Source: Bacillus cytotoxicus (GTDB lineage: Bacteria; Bacillota; Bacilli; Bacillales; Bacillaceae_G). Taken from it: 59,134 bases of DNA. Where the stretch lies: NCBI RefSeq assembly GCF_023715645.1, contig NZ_JAMBOP010000029.1, positions 1 through 59,134 on the forward strand, given 5' to 3'. Both the position numbers and the translations under genes were made by a program. Numbering within the stretch: the stretch's first letter is position 1; every line of letters starts with the position of its first letter. Shown piece after piece: positions 19,274-27,043 of this stretch. The notes beneath the pieces are model-generated. The model did no database searches. It saw nothing but the letters and a program-made list of their open reading frames with translations, and had not been told where the DNA came from.

Positions 19274-19997
19274 AATTTCCGGTTCGGCTATCTATTATTC
19301 TCAGGGATCTTTTGGCTTCATTTCTTATAATCGGCTGACCATCGTTTTTTTCGATGTCCAAAAGAGTGTGAATAACATTGATATCATTAAAACTTTCAAA
19401 AGCTCTAACCAATTTCCATCGAATAATATCATCTTTGAAATTGGTCTTTAAACATAGTAAAAGTGCATCGATAATTTGATGATTTGAATGTAGTTTTTGG
19501 TAAAAACACATAAACCCTATTGCATCAATGACTTCTCTAATTACAAGAGTATTATCTGTCTTTAGTACATCCAATAAAACTGGTAAAATCTCTTTTTTCA
19601 TATGGGCTAAAGTTCTGGCGATAATGTCCCTCGGCAAAGGATAACTTTTCTTATTGAAACCATTAGTAGGTAATACTTTATGTTGATTATTGCCTATCTG
19701 TCCTAAATATTCGACCATAATCTTAGCAGATTGAACATTACCTTTTGAAAGTACGTCACATAATTCAATTTTTGTATAAAGTTTATTTTCTTGTGTAAGA
19801 GTTTGAAGAAACAAACGAATCAAATCATCATTTAAATCTTTTTTCTCTGATAGTAATTTTATAGCGATAGTTCTTTTATATGCTTCTTTTGATTTAATCA
19901 TTTCTAATAATTCAAGCTTTGAGTAATCGTTATAGCGTTGCAAATCTTCAAATGTGATTTTCCCACGACTTTTTAATTGAGAATCGGAACTTTTCAT
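19272..19997 (-). CDS. HEAT-repeat-like protein, 241 residues
   Basis: The protein is made of repeating antiparallel helix pairs (for example RDIIARTLAHMKKEILPVLL, then VIREVIDAIGFMCF, then IIRWKLVRAFESFNDINVI), the layout of HEAT or PBS-lyase repeats, which usually act as binding scaffolds. No enzymatic motif is visible. RBS ATGGAGG 4-5 bp before the ATG. It is monocistronic. Confidence 0.6.
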   Translation of the reverse strand: MKSSDSQLKSRGKITFEDLQRYNDYSKLELLEMIKSKEAYKRTIAIKLLSEKKDLNDDLIRLFLQTLTQENKLYTKIELCDVLSKGNVQSAKIMVEYLGQIGNNQHKVLPTNGFNKKSYPLPRDIIARTLAHMKKEILPVLLDVLKTDNTLVIREVIDAIGFMCFYQKLHSNHQIIDALLLCLKTNFKDDIIRWKLVRAFESFNDINVIHTLLDIEKNDGQPIIRNEAKRSLRIIDSRTGN

Positions 19998-20469
19998 TTA
20001 TACCTCCATATAATTGTCTTAACTAGATATGGCATGCTTTATTCTGTAAACGGTTTGCCTAGTTATGCCATTCTCTTTTGCAATAGGGGTACCGATCACA
20101 TTTTAACGGAAATATACGCTAAGCAGATTTTGACATGAAAAACGTTGATTTTACTACTCTAAGCGACTTATTCAATCTCAAAAACCAAGGTATATGAGAC
20201 AAATAAAATAAAATTAAATCTAAAATATGTTGAAAATACATCTCAAAACTCATCTCTAAATCAAAGTCTCAATTAGAATTAGTAGCTGTAGCTTAAAAAT
20301 AAAGTTTGATTAAAAACACCACTCAAACCCGCATTTTACGTTAAAATAAATGAACCTATTTTGAAAAAAGATTGATCAAAACGAGTTCATTTTTTGTGGA
20401 GAACTATACAGTTTTTATAAAAAAGTTTGATCATTTTCCACTGAGTTGTTCCACAAAAGCGCCCGATAT
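19998..20469. other. Gap containing a Tn4430-like end, no gene seen
   Basis: The only structured item is the Tn3-family end at 20,086-20,123. The remainder (20,130-20,460) is AT-rich with no credible frame. Confidence 0.35.
20086..20123 (+). repeat. Tn4430-like 38-bp terminal inverted repeat (single copy)
   Basis: GGGGTACCG at the outer end and ACGCTAAG at the inner end are exactly 38 bp apart, the length and end signature of Tn4430 terminal repeats as I recall them. No matching intact partner end or transposase is within reach, so this is a solo end. Confidence 0.55.
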
Positions 20470-20658
20470 CTATGGATTGAATATCTCGTCTACAGTAACA
20501 TGTAAAACTTCAGCCAACTTAAATGCCAATTTTAATGTTGGATCATAACGATCATTTTCTATTGCATTTACCGTTTGCCTTGTAACTCCGCATTTCTTGG
20601 CTAAGATTTCTTGAGTAAGCCCTTGTTGTTTGCGAATTTCTAAGATTTTATTTTTCAT
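20470..20658 (-). CDS. XRE-family (Cro/CI-like) transcriptional regulator, 62 residues
   Basis: The protein is essentially one helix-turn-helix domain: NKILEIRKQQGLTQEILAKK ... GVTRQTVNAIENDRYDPTLKL and the typical end AEVLHVTVDEIF. The start lies inside the end of the upstream membrane-protein gene (ATG at 20,658, overlap about 11 bp), so the two are translationally coupled. Small regulators of this type are usually encoded with a membrane protein of the kind found here. Confidence 0.88.
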   Translation of the reverse strand: MKNKILEIRKQQGLTQEILAKKCGVTRQTVNAIENDRYDPTLKLAFKLAEVLHVTVDEIFNP

Positions 20659-20989
20659 GTACACTCATCCGTCGACTATACATCCAATAATATACAAAGT
20701 AACTTAGCATCGCTATTAATAAATAAAGTAATTCTGGATATTTAAATTGGACCAGTGCTAAACGTTCATCATTTAAATGTAAAAAATCAAAAATAAAATT
20801 AATAACAAAAAATCCAAGCAACAATAACCAACTGCTTACAATCGCTTTTTGTTTAATTAATTGTGAACGCTCATCATCTTTTGTTTTAACTCCACTATAT
20901 TCATCTGTGCCAGTCACCCAACCTATGATAAAAAATATGATCAATCCAACTAAAAATGGAATAACCCATTTAACTAACAATCCTATCAC
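20648..20989 (-). CDS. Membrane protein paired with XRE regulator, 113 residues
   Basis: Three to four hydrophobic segments (LVKWVIPFLVGLIIFFIIGW, VSSWLLLLGFFVINFIF, LLYLLIAMLSYFVYYWMY) flank the cytoplasmic ERSQLIKQKA motif typical of DUF2178/DUF3796-like proteins found beside XRE regulators. It is the first gene of a two-gene operon on the minus strand. Its function is unknown; related pairs are thought to sense envelope or antibiotic stress, but that is inference. Confidence 0.65.
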   Translation of the reverse strand: MIGLLVKWVIPFLVGLIIFFIIGWVTGTDEYSGVKTKDDERSQLIKQKAIVSSWLLLLGFFVINFIFDFLHLNDERLALVQFKYPELLYLLIAMLSYFVYYWMYSRRMSVHEK

Positions 20990-21228
20990 CTCTTCAAAAT
21001 GTAAAAAGTTCTTTCCATTAAACTTTACAGCAATGACTTTCTTATGTCAAAAACTTTTTACATAAAATCCATATATTACATTTTAATACAGAGGCTTTGT
21101 TCTAACTTTTTTATAAACAGTTAAACTTTCTTCAAAACAGTACAACTTTATTTCAAACCCACAATCTCCCCATGACTTAGTACCGTAGACGAAATAGGAG
21201 TGTAGCAATGGAGATAAATCATGCTATA

Positions 21229-21280
21229 AGGGGTACACTATCAAGCTAATCGTCAGCATTTCGTTTTGACGGGAGTACCC
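21229..21280. repeat. Tn3-type end fragments in inverted arrangement
   Basis: GGGGTAC at 21,229 and GTACCCC at about 21,280 face each other 52 bp apart, enclosing CGTCAGCATTTCG, which resembles the Tn4430-type block CGCCAGCATTTCG. It looks like a scar left by transposon ends. Confidence 0.35.
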
Positions 21281-21415
21281 CAGATAAGCTCTGTAGGGTG
21301 ATTAGTAAGGGGATTGTACATAAAAGCAAAGTTAATTGGCTTAAAATGCGATTCTCAGCAATATATTTTCATGTTTTTTAGGAGAAAATACGATTTTATG
21401 AGTTTGTAGTAAAAG

Positions 21416-21497
21416 AGGTGCAGCCAACATATTAACATAAAACCCACGTTAAGATATTTTTCAGAAGTGAAGACCCTGCTTTTTATACGCTAAGCAA
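21416..21497 (+). repeat. Tn3-family terminal region remnant
   Basis: AGGTGCAGCCAACATATT ... ACATAAAACCCACGTTAAG (38 bp) continues to TATACGCTAAGC at about 80 bp. The same two-block plan occurs on the opposite strand at 10,000-10,079, so both descend from the same transposon end type. Confidence 0.45.
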
Positions 21498-21629
21498 TTT
21501 CTACATACTAAAGGAGACTCCTAATATAGAAGTCTCCTTTATATAGGGCCTTTTCATTGACTTAGTCTAATAATAACAAAACATTGTTTATTGTATGTAA
21601 ATATTTGTAGAGTTTTTGTAAAAACATAA

Positions 21630-21670
21630 ATTTGTAAGTGGATCCAAAGAGAAGGAATCGTTGCTGTACC
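21630..21670 (+). pseudogene. Peptide remnant shared with 23,270-23,345
   Basis: The plus frame reads KWIQREGIVAVPQ then stops. The segment before the gene at 23,349 encodes EWLEKERIVAVTQTDILPRT, clearly the same ancestral protein. The source family is not identified; given the neighbours, a transposon protein is likely. Part of the similarity might instead reflect a transposon end (GGTACAGCAACGATTC on the minus strand). Confidence 0.3.
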
Positions 21671-21686
21671 TCAATAAAACAAACTA

Positions 21687-21870
21687 TTATTTTATTTTTT
21701 CTTCATACTGTTTAGCGAGCTTATAAAAAGAAGAACGTTTGATGCCATACTTTTTCATAGCTCCTACGGCTGTTATTGACTTGGATTTCCAATCATTGTA
21801 TTCAACAATCGAGTGTTTTTTCTTGATGTATCGGGTCAGGTTGTTGAGTAACTTATTTTCAAAATAAATT
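21687..21870 (-). pseudogene. Serine resolvase C-terminal remnant
   Basis: The minus strand encodes LTRYIKKKHSIVEYNDWKSK, then SITAVGAMKKYGIKRSSFYK and LAKQYEEKIK before a stop. This is the linker and C-terminal HTH of a Tn3-type resolvase or invertase (compare the usual KKITGVEAM...LxRSTFYRxVKEYE). The catalytic domain is missing, with a stop upstream in frame. A shorter copy is at 15,365-15,420. Confidence 0.6.
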
Positions 21871-22053
21871 GATTATTTATGTTTAAATTTATAGAGGAGA
21901 TTGTGAATAAATGTACTTAAACTAAAGGGTCAGGATAGTTCAATAAAGCCCGCCTGTTTCGCTTCCCTGGCCTATAACTTGAATTGGTATTCATTTATAT
22001 TAACCAAAATGAATATCTATTATTGAAACTATATTAACTAGGGAGGAATCTTC

Positions 22054-22833
22054 ATGGGATACTTTGTTACCGTAGAGTCAGGTGTGAATTTATATGTAGA
22101 AGATATTAACCCTGGGGGAAATAAGACCATCGTATTTTTACATGGCTGGCCGTTAAGCCATAAACAGTTTGAATATCAGTTTAATGTTCTTCCTGCTATG
22201 GGCTATCGCTGTATTGGTATAGACTGGAGGGGATTTGGCAATTCGGATAAACCAATGAGCGGCTATACTTTTAACAGACTTGCAGATGATATCCGCACAG
22301 TAGTTGGTACACTTCAAATAAACAATTTTACTCTTGTGGGTCACTCTACCGGTGGGTCTATCGCAATTAGATATATGTCTCGTCACAATGGTTTTAGGGT
22401 ATCAAAGCTTGTTCTTATTGATGCGGCCGCTCCAATTGGATTTACCGCAGAAACTGCTAATAACTACCTTAAAGAAACCTTAAATGATCGGCCTAAAATG
22501 ATGCAGGACGTAACAGATGGCTTTTTCTTTCAGTATATAACTAAACCATTTTCGGACTGGTTTTTGCAAATGGGGCTACAAGCAGCAAGTTGGTCGACAG
22601 CTGCTATTATAACTACATTAAGAGATGAGAAGCTACATGCGGATCTTCCGAAAATTAATGTTCCTACTTTAATCGTTCACGGCATTCATGACAAAGTTAT
22701 TCCATTTGCACAAGCTCAGGAACTAAATGAAAAGATAAGAAATTCACAGCTTGTTCCGTTTCAATATAGTGGTCATGGCCTTTTCTGGGAAGAACGCGAG
22801 AAATTTAACCAACTGTTGGCACAATTTATTTAG
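22054..22833 (+). CDS. Alpha/beta hydrolase (haloperoxidase/esterase-like)
   Basis: This 259-residue protein has the oxyanion-hole motif HGWPLS (about 30-35), the nucleophile elbow GHSTGG (usually GHSMGG) with catalytic Ser, an acid in HGIHDKVIPF and the catalytic His in YSGHGLFWEE near the end. Length and the FLHGWPLSHKQFEYQF start match non-haem chloroperoxidase/arylesterase-type hydrolases. RBS AGGGAGGA 7 bp before the ATG. It is monocistronic; the natural substrate is unknown. Confidence 0.85.
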   Translation: MGYFVTVESGVNLYVEDINPGGNKTIVFLHGWPLSHKQFEYQFNVLPAMGYRCIGIDWRGFGNSDKPMSGYTFNRLADDIRTVVGTLQINNFTLVGHSTGGSIAIRYMSRHNGFRVSKLVLIDAAAPIGFTAETANNYLKETLNDRPKMMQDVTDGFFFQYITKPFSDWFLQMGLQAASWSTAAIITTLRDEKLHADLPKINVPTLIVHGIHDKVIPFAQAQELNEKIRNSQLVPFQYSGHGLFWEEREKFNQLLAQFI

Positions 22834-23270
22834 TTAAAAATTTGACCTAAATTCAAATGAACAGAGGACGATAGCGTAATAATCGAGTACGCTTTACGGA
22901 CAGTAAAATATTTGCTGTAATTATTAGACTCAATACAGTGTTGAACAAAAAGATATGTTAGTTCAACCAGCTAATGGGCTGCAATTATAATCATTATCTT
23001 CCGCAAAAGAGTGCGATTGTTAATTAAAACTTAGATTTCAAACGACTTTATTGTTATATTTTTTAGTGTAGTGAAGTATCTCACATCGAGATTAAACAAC
23101 TATATTTTTAATCCCGTCCCAAATTTAAAACGGGGTTATGCTTGTTTGATCTTTTAAAATTAAATAACTTTATTGTCATTTTACAAATACATTTTAAGGA
23201 ATGTATTCCCTGAAAAATCCCAATTCATTCACCTTAAGGCCATTGTTTTATTATAAATTTAATTTTTTTG
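22834..23270. other. Gap, no gene seen
   Basis: Hairpin-like AATCCCGTCCC ... AAACGGGGTT near 23,110-23,137 may end the hydrolase transcript. No coding frame with start signals is present. Confidence 0.35.
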
Positions 23271-23347
23271 CGAGTGGCTTGAAAAAGAACGAATCGTTGC
23301 CGTGACCCAAACTGATATTCTTCCTCGTACACCTGAAAAAATACGAA
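23270..23347 (+). pseudogene. Transposon-protein remnant abutting the secreted protein gene
   Basis: The plus frame reads CEWLEKERIVAVTQTDILPR and TPEKIRI, then ends in a TGA that overlaps the ATG of the next gene (ATATGA). Its first half matches 21,630-21,670. The insertion or deletion that left it replaced the normal leader of the downstream gene. Confidence 0.4.
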
Positions 23348-23348
23348 T

Positions 23349-23942
23349 ATGAAAAACTATGTAACAAAAGTAGGTGCGTTTGCATTAGCATCCGCAATAC
23401 TCATACCTTCAACAGTGTCTTACGGTGAAACTCTATCTATCACTTCTACTACTTTACCTTCTACTACTTTACCTTCTACCGACTCTATTTCTACTAAAAT
23501 TATGAACAACCGTCCAGTTGATACCGAAAAAGTGTTTATGCAAACGTTTGACAAAGACGGTAATGTTGTGAAAACTTACTCTAAAGTCGAGGCAGAACAA
23601 CTGCAACAGCACAAGCAGAACAACATTCTTTATGGTGTTAACACTTACGACTTCGGAGCAACTTCCTTCAGCAGCAACAAATGGATTCGAGGAGGTACTA
23701 GTTTTTATCGTCCGTTAAGTGTTTGGGTAGACGCAAAATACAGAACGAGTGGACTGGGAGTTGCTGTATATGCCAACAATAAGTATATGGGAGAAACCGT
23801 CATTTGGGGCACATTTGATGGTGGTTTTGATATTGGTATCAGTCGACATTTAGTTGGCTATGAGGATTACTACTCTCTTAAACTTAACAATCATGACGGC
23901 GGCACTATCTACTTAAACGGTGGACAAGTGTATTACAACTAA
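23349..23942 (+). CDS. Hypothetical secreted protein, 197 residues
   Basis: Signal peptide (MKNYVTKVGAFALASAILIP, cleavage near 26), then a Ser/Thr-rich linker containing the direct repeat STTLPSTTLPST, then a beta-rich C-terminal domain (GLGVAVYANNKYMGETVIWG, YYSLKLNNHDGGTIYLNGG) reminiscent of small secreted beta-sandwich proteins. Upstream there is no real ribosome binding site (TGAAAAAATACGAAT) and a transposon remnant runs into the start codon, so expression may be poor. The function is unknown. Confidence 0.6.
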   Translation: MKNYVTKVGAFALASAILIPSTVSYGETLSITSTTLPSTTLPSTDSISTKIMNNRPVDTEKVFMQTFDKDGNVVKTYSKVEAEQLQQHKQNNILYGVNTYDFGATSFSSNKWIRGGTSFYRPLSVWVDAKYRTSGLGVAVYANNKYMGETVIWGTFDGGFDIGISRHLVGYEDYYSLKLNNHDGGTIYLNGGQVYYN

Positions 23943-23979
23943 ACCATTTCTTCTAATTAAATAATTGTTTAACATAAAA

Positions 23980-24155
23980 ATAGACTGGGCGTGTACCGAG
24001 GCCACTGAAAAAGTGGTTACTTTGAAAAAATAACACGTATTTTATCAATATGTTGAAGTCAGAAAGGAGCCCATCATCTGTATATGGTAGGTGGCGGGCT
24101 CCTTTTCTTGTGAAGTGGAGTTTTTCAGTGCCCTCCGTGTACCTAGTCTATTTTT
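23980..24155 (+). terminator. Terminator hairpin of the secreted protein gene, split by a MITE
   Basis: AAAAATAGACT (left, ending about 23,986) and AGTCTATTTTT (right, 24,145-24,155) are perfect inverted arms. Without the 138-bp insertion and one copy of its duplication the original would be an 11-bp stem with loop GGGCGTGTACCT and a T-tail, 40 bp after the stop codon. Confidence 0.6.
23998..24135. mobile_element. MITE-like element, 138 bp, with 8-bp target duplication
   Basis: Ends are GAGGCCACTGAAAAA (left) and the inverse of GAGGGCACTGAAAAA (right), so a 15-bp terminal repeat with one mismatch. The direct repeat CGTGTACC flanks it exactly on both sides (23,990-23,997 and 24,136-24,143). 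Inside is a strong hairpin AAGGAGCCC ... GGGCTCCTTTTC (24,065-24,105) that can itself act as a terminator. There is no coding capacity, so movement must depend on a transposase elsewhere; the terminal sequence suggests an IS1182-like parent, but that is a guess. Confidence 0.75.
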
Positions 24156-24164
24156 ATTTCTTAA

Positions 24165-24363
24165 TTAATTAATTAATTGTTCATCTTTGGTATACACTTT
24201 AATTTCATAGGAATCATCCTTTACCCACCTTTTAATTTTTTCTGTACTAAGAAACTCCTGTATGTCTCCTTCAACTTTTTTTGCATAAGTACGTGCGTCT
24301 GCATTTGAGTTGTTTATAGGTGTATATATACCTAGTATTATAGGTTGGTTCGGAATTATATAT
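24165..24363 (-). pseudogene. 3' fragment of a hypothetical (possibly DUF4030-like) gene
   Basis: The minus strand encodes PIILGIYTPINNSNADARTY, then AKKVEGDIQEFLSTEKIKRW and VKDDSYEIKVYTKDEQLIN, ending in TAA at 24,165. The 5' part is removed at the IS630 left end (24,364). The pattern (short beta strand, AKKVE.DI.EFL, then DSYEIKVYTKD.Q.I) recalls DUF4030 proteins of the B. cereus group; the assignment is tentative. The missing part is not found beyond the other end of the element. Confidence 0.5.
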
Positions 24364-24454
24364 ATAACTGACTAGTTTCTTCATCTTCTGTGCTTACTCT
24401 CTCAAAATCTTGTCCATACTGTTTCCAAGGACAAGAAAAAGGAGCGGATCATGA

Positions 24455-24988
24455 ATGAAACGTTTAACGATTACAAATACACATGGACTTATGGTTACTG
24501 ACTTACGAACGCAAGAAAAACAGGAAAGCAACGCATTTTTTCGCACACGTATTATGGCTGTGCGTCTCGTCATGCAAGGGAAATTAGGCAAAGAAGCAGC
24601 AGAGATTTGTGGGATTCATCGTCAGTCCGTTTCCGAATACGTAAAACGGTTTAATGAAGGTGGCATGGACCTCCTTCTCGAGCGTAAAATGGCACCAGGG
24701 CGCGCATGTTTTCTAATGGACGACCAACAACAGGCGCTCAAAGAAATCATTCTAACGAGCACACCGACGGATCAAGGCCTGGGAAGCGCTGTCTCCTGGA
24801 CTACACCAGTCATTCAGGAATATTTGCGTCGTACGTATGATGTAGAGATGTCGACTACGGGTATTTTACGCATGCTTTGGCGGTTGAAGTTAAGTTATAC
24901 CCGTCCGACCTACACGCTCAAGAAGGCAGATTCCAAGAAACAGCGTACGTTTCGACATCAAATTACCTTGATTAAAAAAAACTGCTGA
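24455..24988 (+). CDS. IS630-family transposase, N-terminal part (orfA)
   Basis: This 177-residue frame holds the N-terminal helix-turn-helix domains (VMQGKLGKEAAEICGIHRQS, then VQEYLRR-like TPVIQEYLRRTYDVEMSTTG) and the linker to the catalytic domain. It ends at TGA 24,986 just after the slippery run A-AAA-AAC (eight A, 24,974-24,981). A -1 slip there joins it to the downstream DDE frame to give one protein of about 350 residues. RBS AAGGAGCGG. Confidence 0.85.
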   Translation: MKRLTITNTHGLMVTDLRTQEKQESNAFFRTRIMAVRLVMQGKLGKEAAEICGIHRQSVSEYVKRFNEGGMDLLLERKMAPGRACFLMDDQQQALKEIILTSTPTDQGLGSAVSWTTPVIQEYLRRTYDVEMSTTGILRMLWRLKLSYTRPTYTLKKADSKKQRTFRHQITLIKKNC

Positions 24989-24996
24989 CCGACGAT

Positions 24997-25509
24997 ATGG
25001 TTCTTCTCTATCAAGACGAGACGCATGTACGAGCGTACCAAAGTCTACACGCTACTTGGTCACAGCGGGGATCGCAAAGACAAATCCCAACTTACGGTCA
25101 TCATGCCAGCGTAACCATTTTTGGAACAGTAAACGCTCAAACAGGAGAAGTAGTACACCAGACGGCGTCTTCCTGTAAACAGGAAGACTTTTTGGCATTC
25201 CTCTCCTATGTGCTGAAGCAATATGAAGATAAGTTTGTGATCATGGTAACAGACAACGCCAGCATTCACAAAAGCAAACTCGTACAAAACTTCTTGCATG
25301 AACAGAAAGAGCGACTGATGTTCGTATACCTTCCGCCGTACTCACCAAATCTGAATCCAATTGAGAGACTGTGGAAATGGTTGAAACAACAGGTCATTGC
25401 CAACCGGTTTCATCCTACACAAGCGTCCATTAAAGAATCAGTACAAGACTTTTTATCAGACATCGCTATCACTCCACAAGTCGTGCTTCGCCGGCTTGGG
25501 TTGCATTAA
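24997..25509 (+). CDS. IS630-family transposase, C-terminal DDE part (orfB, reached by -1 frameshift)
   Basis: The frame carries the catalytic triad: Asp in LLYQDETHVR, Asp in MVTDNASIHKS and Glu in LNPIERLWKWLK. It is open without interruption from about 24,960, upstream of its first ATG, which supports production by frameshifting from orfA rather than independent start. The fused length matches normal IS630 transposases. Confidence 0.85.
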   Translation: MVLLYQDETHVRAYQSLHATWSQRGSQRQIPTYGHHASVTIFGTVNAQTGEVVHQTASSCKQEDFLAFLSYVLKQYEDKFVIMVTDNASIHKSKLVQNFLHEQKERLMFVYLPPYSPNLNPIERLWKWLKQQVIANRFHPTQASIKESVQDFLSDIAITPQVVLRRLGLH

Positions 25510-25545
25510 GCCACATGTCGAAAAGACAAGTCAGTTATATATAAG

Positions 25546-25663
25546 TGTGAATGAGAAGAAGATGAAAGAAAAGCTTGGACAAACAAAACCGTATTATTTT
25601 GTTACACTTCATTCTAAAGGAACAATAGTGAGAGTACTGATATGGTCATTAAAAAGAAGATAA
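25546..25663 (+). pseudogene. 3' gene fragment beyond the IS630 end
   Basis: An open frame starting at the element boundary reads MKEKLGQTKPYYFVTLHSKG then TIVRVLIWSLKRR and stops at 25,663, followed at once by a terminator hairpin (AAGAAGATAA ... TTATCTTCTT, 25,653-25,688). It looks like the last 35-40 residues of a gene whose front was lost at the IS insertion. Parent not recognised. Confidence 0.35.
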
Positions 25664-25688
25664 CCCCGCAAGGAATTATCTTCTTTTT
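25653..25688 (+). terminator. Terminator hairpin at the IS630 right flank
   Basis: AAGAAGATAA pairs with TTATCTTCTT, followed by TTTGG; loop about 16 bases. It overlaps the stop codon of the gene fragment. Confidence 0.6.
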
Positions 25689-25778
25689 GGCTTTAGTATA
25701 CCGATAAATATTTTGTTGTATATTCAAAGTAAACACTATTTTAATTAGCTCTGAATAATCTATTTTTTTATTGTAAAA

Positions 25779-25949
25779 TTAAAACGTTTTTCCATGTTCT
25801 TCTTGAACAGAATTTAGCGAATCTGATTGTTCCAAGAATGTTTTACCATGTTCTGCCTGTAATGTGTTTGAAGGAGTATACCCAATAACCCCTGTTAGTA
25901 GTAAAGTTAGTCCGAATGTAATTCCAAAAAATTTAGCTATTTTTTTCAT
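25779..25949 (-). CDS. Phr-type signal peptide precursor with two copies of EHGKTF
   Basis: A 56-residue exported precursor: Lys-rich start, hydrophobic signal sequence (IAKFFGITFGLTLLLTGVIG), then AEHGKTF at about 32-38 and again EEHGKTF as the very C-terminus. Phr precursors release a short C-terminal peptide after export, which is re-imported by Opp to inhibit the partner Rap. The ATG overlaps the rap stop codon (TAATG), giving translational coupling. The RBS is GGGAGG, inside rap. Two identical hexapeptide units suggest two pheromone molecules per precursor. Confidence 0.85.
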   Translation of the reverse strand: MKKIAKFFGITFGLTLLLTGVIGYTPSNTLQAEHGKTFLEQSDSLNSVQEEHGKTF

Positions 25950-27043
25950 TATTTTAAAGCCTCCCTATCTTGTATTTTTTGTTCGGCTTCGTGTGACTTA
26001 TAAAAATATTGACCAGCTTTATCCACTTGATTAGAAGCATAAAACTTTAAAGCTAATTGTTTAGAATAGTCATGTACGAACCCTAATAAATCTTCTTCCT
26101 CAAAGTATTGAATTCCTTCTTTAATTATTGTTTCAAATGTATTAGTTGGTACTTCTGTATTTAATGCATGAAGGATGGAAAAGTGGTGTTTATATTCAAT
26201 AACTTGTAAACGATTACAAATTTCCAGTCCTTTTTCAATAAATTTATTTGTTTCTTCAGTATGGCCTAATTTAAAATGCTCTCTTGCCAATAGGAAGGTA
26301 CATTTATAGTCAGTTTCAGGATCTTCAATGGAAGCAGATAAATTTCTAATAGCAGCTTCAGATAGGTTTTGCTCGGCATATAAGAACCCTAAATTATGTC
26401 TGATTTTTTGAGCAAGTAGTGTATTATTCTTTTTATTAACAATATCTAAAGCATTTATGAAATATTCTTCAGCTGCTTCATATTGACTTAAAGAAGTACA
26501 TGTAAGTCCTAAAATATTTGTACAACCAGCAATATTAATCTCATATCCTAATAAGTTTTGATAATATTTTTTGGCTTTTGTTGCATAATTGATAGCCACA
26601 AGCGGTTGACGAATTTGATAGTAGAATGCTGCAGCTTTGTAGAAAAATTCAGCTTTCTCAGCTTCGTCAGGTATATTCTTTAATAACTCTTTAGCATTGC
26701 TAAAGTACTCGTTAGCTTCTTTAAATTTACCAACCTCAGTAGCATGTATTGCTTTAAAAAAATAATAGTAATACGTGATAAAATCATCAGTTGGTTTTTC
26801 AAAGCTATTAATTTTTTCTAGTAAAGTTTTTGATTCTTTATAATCATTTATAAGTAATTGATATCTAAATTCTAATAAAGAATAGTATAGTAAAATGTTT
26901 TGATTTTCCTCAATCCTGTCAATTTTCTCCTTTATATCATTTCTAATTTCAAGTGCAAGAACAGTATCTTGACTACGAATTGAATCATACCATTTATTTA
27001 GTAGAGATGTAATTTGTTCTAACGTAACTTTTGTAATCTCCAT
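25949..27043 (-). CDS. Rap-family TPR response-regulator phosphatase / regulator
   Basis: This 364-residue protein is the normal length for Rap proteins. An N-terminal three-helix bundle (LLNKWYDSIRSQDTVLALEI ... EENQNILLYYSLLEFRYQLL) is followed by six or seven TPR repeats (for example AGCTNILGLTCTSLSQYEAA and KIRHNLGFLYAEQNLSEAAI). Gln48 in EENQNIL sits where RapH has its catalytic Gln47, suggesting Spo0F-type phosphatase activity. RBS AGGAGGGG. It forms an operon with the Phr gene. Likely role is cell-density control of sporulation, competence or mobile-element transfer. Confidence 0.9.
   Translation of the reverse strand: MEITKVTLEQITSLLNKWYDSIRSQDTVLALEIRNDIKEKIDRIEENQNILLYYSLLEFRYQLLINDYKESKTLLEKINSFEKPTDDFITYYYYFFKAIHATEVGKFKEANEYFSNAKELLKNIPDEAEKAEFFYKAAAFYYQIRQPLVAINYATKAKKYYQNLLGYEINIAGCTNILGLTCTSLSQYEAAEEYFINALDIVNKKNNTLLAQKIRHNLGFLYAEQNLSEAAIRNLSASIEDPETDYKCTFLLAREHFKLGHTEETNKFIEKGLEICNRLQVIEYKHHFSILHALNTEVPTNTFETIIKEGIQYFEEEDLLGFVHDYSKQLALKFYASNQVDKAGQYFYKSHEAEQKIQDREALK

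Larger units (their letters stand above)
24365..25539 (+). mobile_element. Complete IS630-family insertion sequence
   Basis: Inverted ends ATAACTGACTAGTTTCTTC (left) and ATAACTGACTTGTCTTTTC (right, minus strand) bracket a two-frame transposase. Length is about 1.17 kb. Both ends sit in TATATA tracts, as expected for TA-targeting IS630/Tc1-type elements. A second copy's right end is at 1-123 in the same orientation. Confidence 0.88.
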
